DNA of 12,688 nt from Melioribacteraceae bacterium. GTDB taxonomy: Bacteria; Bacteroidota; Ignavibacteria; Ignavibacteriales; Melioribacteraceae. Below are positions 7,172 through 12,688 of the stretch, in pieces. The notes under the pieces are model-generated. The model worked only from the letters and a program-made list of their open reading frames with translations, was not told where the DNA came from and searched no databases. Where the stretch lies: contig JAQICK010000133.1 of NCBI GenBank assembly GCA_027858595.1, positions 1-12,688 of the forward strand, written 5' to 3'. The stretch's first letter is position 1, and each line of letters opens with the position of its first letter. The position numbers were made by a program, and so were the translations under genes.

Positions 7172-7777
7172 CTACGTCCTTGCTATATTTATTTTTTCGT
7201 TAATGTTAATTATTTCGCTACTATAAAAATTCATCATCTCTTTTCTACCACCAATTATAAATTTCTCAATAAGTTCCACAGAAAATCCGACTCCTAATCT
7301 AATTATTTCTTTTTCTTTTTCATAGAATTTATCTAAAACATAATTGGGCATTTCGCCATCTTCAAATTCACTTCCTACTCCAAATCTTAACCTATTAAAC
7401 TGGCTTGTCTCAAGTGAATAAATAATAGAACTAAGTCCGTTATGCCCACCATCGCCCCCTGCTTGCCTAAATCGAAGACTACCTGTTGGAAGATTTATAT
7501 CGTCTGTAATAACCAACAAATCGTCTAAATCAATATTTTTTGTTTCAATAATATGCGAAACAGCATTTCCACTTAAATTTATAAAAGTGGTTGGCTTACA
7601 TAAATAAAAATGGGAAGCCTCTAACAAAGAGCTTCCCACTGAATAATACTCACCCTTATCGGGTGTAAAACTAAGATTATGTTTATCTGCAAAAGCATCT
7701 AAAATCATAAAGCCAATATTGTGTCTGGTATTGTTATACCTAACACCTGGATTTCCTAAACCAATAATTGCTTTCAA
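7172..7777 (-). CDS. pth: Peptidyl-tRNA hydrolase, TTG start
   Basis: Pth cleaves peptidyl-tRNA dropped by the ribosome and frees the tRNA. The 201 residues contain the family's catalytic set: IGLGNPG (5-11), TRHNIGF with His 19, KPTTFINLSG with Asn 67 (61-70), TDDINLPTG with Asp 92 (91-99), and GGDGGHNGL with Asn 113 (107-115). The C-terminal 15 or so residues exceed the usual length of about 190. The start codon is TTG at 7777, since the family N-terminus is M-K-A-I-I-G-L and no ATG lies before it. It has no clear Shine-Dalgarno site and lies only six bases after the rplY stop codon, so translation probably depends on ribosomes finishing rplY. The rplY-pth pair is common across bacteria. 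Confidence 0.96.
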   Translation of the reverse strand: MKAIIGLGNPGVRYNNTRHNIGFMILDAFADKHNLSFTPDKGEYYSVGSSLLEASHFYLCKPTTFINLSGNAVSHIIETKNIDLDDLLVITDDINLPTGSLRFRQAGGDGGHNGLSSIIYSLETSQFNRLRFGVGSEFEDGEMPNYVLDKFYEKEKEIIRLGVGFSVELIEKFIIGGRKEMMNFYSSEIININEKINIART

Positions 7778-7783
7778 ACTAAA

Positions 7784-8425
7784 TTAATCTTCGTCCACTT
7801 TGCCTTTGCTAACAACTTCTGGTTCTACCATTTCACTTGCTTCATCATCTTCTTCTTCAGCATCTGGGTCTTCTTCAACTCTTGGTAGAATAACAGAAGC
7901 AACAGAAGAATCGTCACTATTTAGAATTTTAATATTTTCAAACTCTAAATCACGTACGTGAATAGAATCACCAAGAGCCAAATCAGTAACGTCAATTTCA
8001 AGATTCTGAGGAATATGACGAGGTAAACACTCAACATCAAGTTTATGTAGTAGTTCTTGAAGAATTCCACCTTCTTTAATACCTGCAGCAGTACCAACAA
8101 AACTGATTGGAATTTCTAATTGAAGAGTTTGACCAAGAGTTAACCCTTGTAAATCAAAATGAACCACTCTATCAGTAACAGGATCAAATTGAATATCTTT
8201 AATAATACAATTTAAAGGTTCTTCGCCCTCAATTGTAAGTGCAATAATATTTGTTTCAGCAGTAAATACTAATTTATTTAATACAACCTCTTCAACAGAA
8301 AAATTAAATATATCTTTCCCTTTTAAATAATATACTCCAGGAACAAATCCACTTTTTCGCAACTGATTCATTGCCCCTTGTGTACCAAGTTCTCTTTTTT
8401 TAGCTATTAATACTTTTTCAGCCAT
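7784..8425 (-). CDS. rplY: 50S ribosomal protein L25, general stress protein CTC type
   Basis: bL25 binds 5S rRNA. The 213-residue protein has the two-domain CTC/TL5 form: an N-terminal 5S-binding domain (about 4-95) with the hallmark DIQFDPVTDRVVHFDL (77-92), then a beta-rich C-terminal domain (about 98-182) with EIPISFVGTAAGIKEGGIL (104-122, family pattern). E. coli L25 has only the first domain. The last 30 residues are strongly acidic (EEDPDAEEEDDEASE). ATG 8425 has GGAGAG upstream. It lies 23 bases after prs and six before pth, which matches the widespread prs-ctc-pth order. Confidence 0.96.
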   Translation of the reverse strand: MAEKVLIAKKRELGTQGAMNQLRKSGFVPGVYYLKGKDIFNFSVEEVVLNKLVFTAETNIIALTIEGEEPLNCIIKDIQFDPVTDRVVHFDLQGLTLGQTLQLEIPISFVGTAAGIKEGGILQELLHKLDVECLPRHIPQNLEIDVTDLALGDSIHVRDLEFENIKILNSDDSSVASVILPRVEEDPDAEEEDDEASEMVEPEVVSKGKVDED

Positions 8426-8448
8426 TTTTCTCTCCGTTTATTTATTTT

Positions 8449-9408
8449 CTAACTTTTATCAATTTCAAAAAGTGAACTAATCGATTCACCTTGATGAGAT
8501 CTAATTATTGATTCTGCAAATAATGTTGCAGATGTTTTTATTTTTATTTTTGAATCTGGTTTCAAACTGTTTTGTGGAATTGTATCAGAAACATATAATT
8601 CATCAATTTCAGAATTTTCAATTTTTTCAATTGCGTCTCCTGATAGTAATGCATGAGTAACTGCACCATATATTTTTACAGCACCACGTTTTTTTAATGC
8701 CGCAACAGAAGCCACAAATGTTCCAGCAGTATCAATTAAATCATCAACTATTAAAACATTTTTTCCCTCAACATCGCCAATTATATTCATAACTTCTGCT
8801 TTATTAGCTTCTGGACGACGCTTGTCAATAAGAACTAAACCAGCATGCAATTTTCTTGCATACGACCGAGCAATTTTAATTCCACCAACATCTGGCGAAA
8901 CAACAACAAGATCCGATCTTTTGTTTTTTTCAAATTCATCAGTATATATTGGAGAAGCATATAAATGATCTAAAGGAATATCAAAAAATCCTTGAATCTG
9001 TGCAGCATGCAAATCCATTGTAATAACTTTATCAGCACCTGCTTTAGTTAAAATATCAGCAACCAATTTAGCAGTAACAGCAACTCTTGGCTGATCTTTT
9101 CTATCTTGACGAGCATAGCCAAAATAAGGAATAACAGCAGTAACTCTTCTTGCAGAAGACCTTTTGGCTGCATCTAACATAATTAGTAATTCCATTAAAT
9201 TTTCTGCTGGTGGCATTGTGGATTGAATCAAATATACATCTCTTCCACGAATATTCTCTTTGAATTTAATCCAAATTTCGCCATCACTAAAAACTTTACG
9301 GCTAATTAAGCCTTTTTTTACATTTAAGTATTTGCATATTTTATCTGTAAGTCCAACATTTGAACTCCCTGAAAAAATAAGTAACTCTGATACATCAATT
9401 TTATTCAT
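8449..9408 (-). CDS. prs: Ribose-phosphate pyrophosphokinase (PRPP synthetase)
   Basis: Prs makes phosphoribosyl pyrophosphate from ribose 5-phosphate and ATP for nucleotide, His, Trp and NAD synthesis. The 319 residues match class I enzymes: FSDGE (40-44) and IQSTMPPAENLMELL (61-75) near the ATP site, VIPYFGYARQDRK (92-104), the Mg/ATP histidine segment MDLHAAQIQGFFD (131-143), the flexible catalytic loop IDKRRPE (194-200) with Lys 196 and Arg 198, and the PRPP-binding loop VLIVDDLIDTAGT (218-230). No ribosome site precedes ATG 9408, but MNKIDVSELLIFSG is a reasonable N-terminus and no alternative start fits better. It is the first gene of prs-rplY-pth-hppA, with a sigma70-like promoter just upstream. 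Confidence 0.96.
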   Translation of the reverse strand: MNKIDVSELLIFSGSSNVGLTDKICKYLNVKKGLISRKVFSDGEIWIKFKENIRGRDVYLIQSTMPPAENLMELLIMLDAAKRSSARRVTAVIPYFGYARQDRKDQPRVAVTAKLVADILTKAGADKVITMDLHAAQIQGFFDIPLDHLYASPIYTDEFEKNKRSDLVVVSPDVGGIKIARSYARKLHAGLVLIDKRRPEANKAEVMNIIGDVEGKNVLIVDDLIDTAGTFVASVAALKKRGAVKIYGAVTHALLSGDAIEKIENSEIDELYVSDTIPQNSLKPDSKIKIKTSATLFAESIIRSHQGESISSLFEIDKS

Positions 9409-9435
9409 TTAGTTTTATTAAATCTAAATTGAAAA

Positions 9436-9465
9436 ATTATATATTCTTCTAAAGTGTTCTTTCAA
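9436..9465 (-). promoter_or_regulatory. Sigma70-like promoter for prs operon
   Basis: The minus strand has TTGAAA (9465-9460) and TATAAT (9441-9436) separated by 18 bases. Transcription would start near 9429, about 20 bases before the prs start codon. Both hexamers are close to the general bacterial consensus. A Bacteroidetes-type -7 match, TACATTTG, also occurs at 9499-9492 but has no TTG at the proper distance. Given the AT content, chance is possible. Confidence 0.45.
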
Positions 9466-9589
9466 AAGAATATACCTATCTCATTTTAAAACAAATGTAA
9501 ATATAAGCATTACTTGAAGTTAAATCAAATTATTGAAGATTAGGAAATTTTTCCATGTTATAACGTAACTTAAACTTGTGGCTATCAAA

Positions 9590-9736
9590 ACTCCATCCGT
9601 CTAGGACTTTGTTAAATTACTTGACCAAAAATTGAAAAGCATTTCTAAGCTCAGTTAATTGAGATTGATTGGGGGATACTCTTGAATAATTGAGGTAAAA
9701 TTATAGACGCTTACAAAGGCAAACTTAGGATGGAGT
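9590..9736. repeat. 9-bp inverted repeat 147 bases across
   Basis: ACTCCATCC (9590-9598) and GGATGGAGT (9728-9736) are exact inverted copies. Both are flanked on the outer side by A-runs (CAAAA on the left, AAAAAC on the right), which could be taken for a very short target duplication. The spacing suits a small non-coding element, but the arms are short, and chance in a 400-base gap cannot be excluded. Confidence 0.35.
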
Positions 9737-9816
9737 AAAAACATTAAATATAATTACAGAGAGCACTGAAATTCGGAGGTTTTTAGGGAAATGAATAGGG
9801 ACGGGCAATCATATAA

Positions 9817-11010
9817 TTAGTCAATCATTATCCTGAATGCAATATGTATCATATGTTCATTTTCGATAGGAAGTCGGTGTATATTGTCATGATAATTATA
9901 CGAATATCCCACACTGAGACTTTGCCAATACCCCCAAATATTTCTGAAATCAAAATCTAAGGAATATCCAAATAAACCCTCCACAAATAAATCCTTTGAA
10001 TAAGAAGTGCCAGCTTCTACGTTTATATAAAAATCTTTATCTCCAATATTACTAAGTTCAACTGAGTCATTTTTAAATAAGTTCTGGTTAGCTTTGAACA
10101 GAAAATATCCAACGTCATTCCAATTTCCATTTTTGTATATATCCCAATAGGCTTCTATTTGAATAGGAAACAATGAAAATAATGATGTATTCTGATATTC
10201 AAAACCAGCTTGATATGTATTTAGATAATTGTAGTAATTAAATCCCACAGACAATGAGCCAGTTTCTTTACCCATATCAAAAAATCGTTTCACTTCCAAA
10301 AGACTAAGCGAATTTTCTTCAAATTCATATAGGGTTCCAAAATAATATCCATAAATTCTTGCCTCTAGAAAAAGTTCATTTTTTTCAGTATAGGTTCTAT
10401 ATTCTCCTTCTTTTTTTTCTTCTCCTTCTTTTACTTCCTCTTCGTAGTAAAATATATCAAATTGTTTCACACTATCTTCCGACATCGTGACATAGGGTAC
10501 TTGACTCATTAACACTCCAATTGTAATCTCAATTTCAGGATCAAAGTCAGGTCTTATTGCAATAATATATTTTGAGTTTTTCCATGCATATAAATCTCCG
10601 AAAGGACCATCTGTGTCTCTTAATTCAGGATGTTCCTCATCGTTTATTTGAAGATCTATTGAGTTTACAACTGCAATAAACCCTAACCCCAATGATTCAT
10701 TGACTTGCCATTTTCCATATATTAGCATATTTCCTTGGATTGGTCCAACATTTAACACCCCAAGTGACGTGGGGATTAAATAATTTTTTGAACCTGTTTG
10801 GATCGTATTAGCATCGAACAAAAATGTAGGATCATATGTTTTGATTATTGAATTGTAATATTGATAGCTCTTCATAATGTCCAAAGATGTTCTTGACATC
10901 CATTCAAAACTGGATGGTGTAATATTCTTATCTTGTGCTGATAAAAAAATTGTAGAACTAAAAATGATTAAAGTAATACGGATGGTTTTAATAAATATCA
11001 CTTTTGGCAT
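9817..11010 (-). CDS. Exported, probable outer-membrane beta-barrel protein of unknown function
   Basis: I do not recognise this 397-residue family. Residues 1-25 are a signal peptide: basic start (MPKVIFIKTIR), hydrophobic core (ITLIIFSSTIF) and LSA before Gln 26, a cleavage pattern common in Bacteroidetes and Ignavibacteria. The mature part has many short strands of alternating polar and hydrophobic residues rich in Tyr, Phe and Trp with Asn/Asp/Gly turns, for example SLSVGFNYYNYL (252-263), QIEAYWDIYKNGNW (284-297) and SLSVGYSYNYHDN (364-376), and ends in a strand-like HMIHIAFRIMID. This suggests a barrel, though the last residue is not the usual Phe. A Glu/Lys-rich loop lies at 189-210. 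There are no Cys in the mature part. ATG 11010 has a perfect AGGAGGT. Large gaps on both sides indicate that it is transcribed alone. Confidence 0.75.
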   Translation of the reverse strand: MPKVIFIKTIRITLIIFSSTIFLSAQDKNITPSSFEWMSRTSLDIMKSYQYYNSIIKTYDPTFLFDANTIQTGSKNYLIPTSLGVLNVGPIQGNMLIYGKWQVNESLGLGFIAVVNSIDLQINDEEHPELRDTDGPFGDLYAWKNSKYIIAIRPDFDPEIEITIGVLMSQVPYVTMSEDSVKQFDIFYYEEEVKEGEEKKEGEYRTYTEKNELFLEARIYGYYFGTLYEFEENSLSLLEVKRFFDMGKETGSLSVGFNYYNYLNTYQAGFEYQNTSLFSLFPIQIEAYWDIYKNGNWNDVGYFLFKANQNLFKNDSVELSNIGDKDFYINVEAGTSYSKDLFVEGLFGYSLDFDFRNIWGYWQSLSVGYSYNYHDNIHRLPIENEHMIHIAFRIMID

Positions 11011-11282
11011 AGTTACCTCCTATTTTGTTTAAAGGAAATGAATCCTAAAACCACTAAATCAGAATTATATAGAATCTATAAATTATCGAATAAGAATAGA
11101 CGAAAATAAACCAGGATATGTATTGACTTAAAAAGGTAAGAAAAATAAATGTAAGAAACAGAAAAAATATTTTGGCAATTATTTAATAATTGTAAGTAGA
11201 TATAACAGATGGATTATATAACTATTAAGAGTTTATTAAAGCTATCGAAATTAAAATTTACATGCAAAATGGTTATGCAAAC
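11011..11282. promoter_or_regulatory. Upstream region of the outer-membrane protein gene
   Basis: This AT-rich stretch should hold the promoter of the gene starting at 11010. The best -10 match on the minus strand is TATAAT (11069-11064), about 53 bases before the ATG, but its -35 side (TTATTC) is poor. A near-perfect palindrome, CAATTATT-T-AATAATTG, lies at 11176-11192; it could be an operator or the weak end signal of the decayed gene next to it. No RNA gene is visible. Confidence 0.3.
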
Positions 11283-11479
11283 TTATTTTGCTAAAAGCAT
11301 TTTTTTCGTTGAACAAAACTTCCATGAATTTCTAACTTATAAAAATAAACTCCACTTGTTAAATAGGACGCATCAAAATTTACTTTATAACTTCCATCAT
11401 GGTGATATTCATTTATTAATGTTTTAATTGTCACTATCCAAAATCTCATCAGTATAAAATTTATAGCAAATTTTGTGAC
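11283..11479 (-). pseudogene. Remnant of a T9SS C-terminal sorting domain (type A-like)
   Basis: The minus strand reads IKTLINEYHH then YKVNFDASYLTSGVYFY, KLEIHGSFVQRKKCF and TAG (11291-11293). This matches the tail of T9SS cargo proteins in Ignavibacteria and Bacteroidetes, typically of form YDILG-x-EVKTLVNEY...G-Y-x-VNFDAS-LSSGVYFY-L...F-Q-KKM-L-K. Two single-base changes spoil it. One base too few in the A-run at 11300-11306 turns KKMLLAK plus TAA (ending 11283) into KKCF plus TAG. One extra base near 11429 separates IKTLINEY from DEILDSD (11450-11430 in the other frame), which fits YDILGSE. Further upstream, frames with FSTIYLKNAF (to about 11515) resemble the NP(F)NPSTTI-Y lead-in but contain stops. 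No start codon or cargo domain is left. It is probably a dead fragment of a large secreted protein, so the 72-residue plus-strand frame over it (11209-11427) is a shadow. Confidence 0.75.
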
Positions 11480-11766
11480 TTAATCTTAAAAAGCATTTTT
11501 CAAGTAGATTGTAGAAAAGCTGAAATTTAGTAGTTTAGTTACAGATTGGGAAAAGAACATGCACGATATCAATTTATCTTACCATATTCTTACGGTATGA
11601 TGGTTCAGGTAGATTCACTATACCATATACTCTCCCAAGTTTGTGCGTTATACCGTTTTTGAACGAATTTCAAATTTTTGAGTAGTATAACATAGTAGAA
11701 TAAAGTGTACGTCTTCTTCCTCTTCAGTGTACAAAGAACAGCTTAGCAATCCTCAAGAATGTAACT
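11480..11766. other. Gene-free stretch between the T9SS remnant and the EamA gene
   Basis: All frames are broken by stops. Short repeats are present: TACCATAT at 11580-11587 and 11621-11628, an inverted pair ACGGTAT (11592-11598) and ATACCGT (11650-11656), and AGTGTAC at 11704-11710 and 11726-11732. I see no terminator hairpin directly after the EamA stop codon, and no RNA gene. The stretch may be decayed coding sequence, perhaps of the lost T9SS cargo protein. Confidence 0.35.
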
Positions 11767-12654
11767 TTAGTATAGAAAAAGAACAGCAATTCCAATTACT
11801 GCAATAATAGTTCCTACAACAGAAAAGAGAGATAATTTTTCTTTATAATAAAACTTTGATATCGGAAGCATCAATAGTGGAACTGTAGCCATAAGTGTTG
11901 ATGCAATTCCTACATGAGTATTTGCAACAGCAATTAGGCTAGATGTAATTCCAAGATACGGCCCTAAAATAGCTCCCCAAATGATAAGTTTTAATCCTTT
12001 TTTATTGTTTCTAAAAACTCGAATTGGGTTTCTGGAAAACCCTAAAAAACGACCTAGCATAAGTAATAGAATAAACGAAAAAATAATTCTAATAAATGCA
12101 GCAACAAATTCATTTAATTCGGAAAAGTTAAAAGCCTCTTTCGCTAATATTAATCCAACAGCCTGCCCAAGAGCTGCTAATAGTCCATATAATCCACCCT
12201 TTAGTGTAAAATGGAATTTTTCGCTAATTACTTTTTTTTGTAAAATCACTAATGCAAGTCCAAAAGAAGTAATAATAATTCCAACTATTTGGCTAAATCC
12301 TAATACTTCATCCAAAAAATAGTACGCTAAAATCAGTGACATTGAGGGAACAAAAGCCATAAGCAACATTCCTAATCTGGGGCCAATAAGTTCGTATGAT
12401 TTAAGCATTCCATAATCGCCAATCACTAAACCAATTATTCCACTAAGTATTAGATAAAAATATTGTTGCCAGTAAATATTAAAGGATAGTGAAAAAAGAA
12501 GTATTGTTACTAATAAAAATATGGATGCAAAAAAGAGACGTCCAACATTTACGTTAAAAGAGCCTACTTTGCTTACAGCTTCTGTAAGGACAATGGCGTT
12601 AACCGACCAGAAAAGAGCCGCGGAGAGTGCTGCGAACTCGCCTAAAAAAATCAT
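11767..12654 (-). CDS. EamA/DMT-family membrane transporter
   Basis: This is a drug/metabolite-transporter superfamily permease of the inner membrane; the substrate cannot be told from sequence. The 295 residues give ten helices in two tandem EamA domains (about 5-139 and 150-294). Each half ends with the typical pattern: LDEVLGFSQIVGIIITSFGLALVIL (114-138, family pattern) and YKEKLSLFSVVGTIIAVIGIAVLFL (270-294), with acidic residues at the membrane edge before the last helix. SALFWSVNAIV at the N-terminus is also typical. ATG 12654 has only a weak GGAA about seven bases upstream. TATAAT (minus strand, 12676-12671) may be its -10 element; the -35 would lie outside the window. It is not part of the ribosomal operon, and its distance from its neighbours suggests a lone gene. 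Confidence 0.9.
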   Translation of the reverse strand: MIFLGEFAALSAALFWSVNAIVLTEAVSKVGSFNVNVGRLFFASIFLLVTILLFSLSFNIYWQQYFYLILSGIIGLVIGDYGMLKSYELIGPRLGMLLMAFVPSMSLILAYYFLDEVLGFSQIVGIIITSFGLALVILQKKVISEKFHFTLKGGLYGLLAALGQAVGLILAKEAFNFSELNEFVAAFIRIIFSFILLLMLGRFLGFSRNPIRVFRNNKKGLKLIIWGAILGPYLGITSSLIAVANTHVGIASTLMATVPLLMLPISKFYYKEKLSLFSVVGTIIAVIGIAVLFLY

Positions 12655-12688
12655 TTAATTCCAGTTATTAATTATAAATATTTGTCTT

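Larger units (their letters stand above)
9409..9816. other. 408-base gap between the outer-membrane protein gene and prs
   Basis: No intact gene or RNA is visible. The prs-proximal part (9409-9500) holds the promoter. On the minus strand a frame from about 9695 down to a TAA at 9532-9534 is open except for one TAA near 9620, and reads ...LTELRNAFQFLVK, stop, FNKVLDGWSFDSHKFKLRY...; it could be a decayed gene end, but I do not recognise it and chance is likely. On the plus strand GGAGGT (9776-9781) precedes an ATG with only nine codons. A 9-bp inverted repeat is listed separately. No clear terminator follows the gene ending at 9817. Confidence 0.4.

Noticed and set aside
9492..9499. TACATTTG as a Bacteroidetes-type promoter of prs
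   Set aside because: No TTG lies 19-21 bases upstream; the sigma70-like pair at 9436-9465 fits better.
9776..9820. GGAGGT followed by ATG on the plus strand
   Set aside because: The frame is only nine codons before TAG; no support for a gene.
11209..11427. A 72-residue plus-strand reading frame in the large gap
   Set aside because: It has no ribosome site and lies opposite the T9SS sorting-domain remnant, whose minus-strand reading explains the lack of stops.
9409..11766. tRNA, small RNA or CRISPR in the two large gaps
   Set aside because: I looked for cloverleaf arms and for regularly spaced repeats and saw none; the repeats present are short and irregular.

Overview
The window is a run of conserved housekeeping genes from an AT-rich bacterium, all on the minus strand, with a looser accessory end at high coordinates. 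The order prs, rplY, pth, hppA, rpsF, ssb, rpsR, rplI, secD, secF, the stand-alone two-domain rplY (CTC/TL5 type), and a decayed type IX secretion (T9SS) sorting-domain tail at about 11283-11479 together suggest the Fibrobacteres-Chlorobi-Bacteroidetes superphylum. An Ignavibacteria/Chlorobi-like genome is the best guess. This is inferred from family resemblance, without a database search.

Layout in the direction of transcription (high to low coordinates): an EamA-type drug/metabolite transporter (12654-11767); 756 bases without an intact gene, holding the T9SS remnant; an exported, probably outer-membrane beta-barrel protein of unknown function (11010-9817); a 408-base gap with a sigma70-like promoter at its prs end; then the dense block. 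prs-rplY-pth-hppA are separated by 6-23 bases and look like one transcription unit. A 91-base gap with a candidate promoter and leader hairpin precedes rpsF-ssb-rpsR-rplI (gaps 10-26 bases). A hairpin follows rplI, then secD-secF (18-base gap), closed by a strong rho-independent terminator at about 112-141.

Together the block covers PRPP synthesis, recycling of peptidyl-tRNA, four ribosomal proteins (bL25, bS6, bS18, bL9), single-strand DNA binding, pyrophosphate-driven ion pumping and the SecDF part of protein export. Sec export feeds the periplasm, from which T9SS substrates and outer-membrane proteins such as the 9817-11010 product would be delivered.

I see no new multi-gene system. The most useful observations are the T9SS C-terminal-domain remnant with two single-base frame disruptions, an SSB that stops without the usual DD-(I/L)-P-F tip, a possible S6:S18 autoregulatory leader before rpsF, a cysteine-free S18, a K+-dependent-type membrane pyrophosphatase inside a translation operon, and the unidentified outer-membrane protein.
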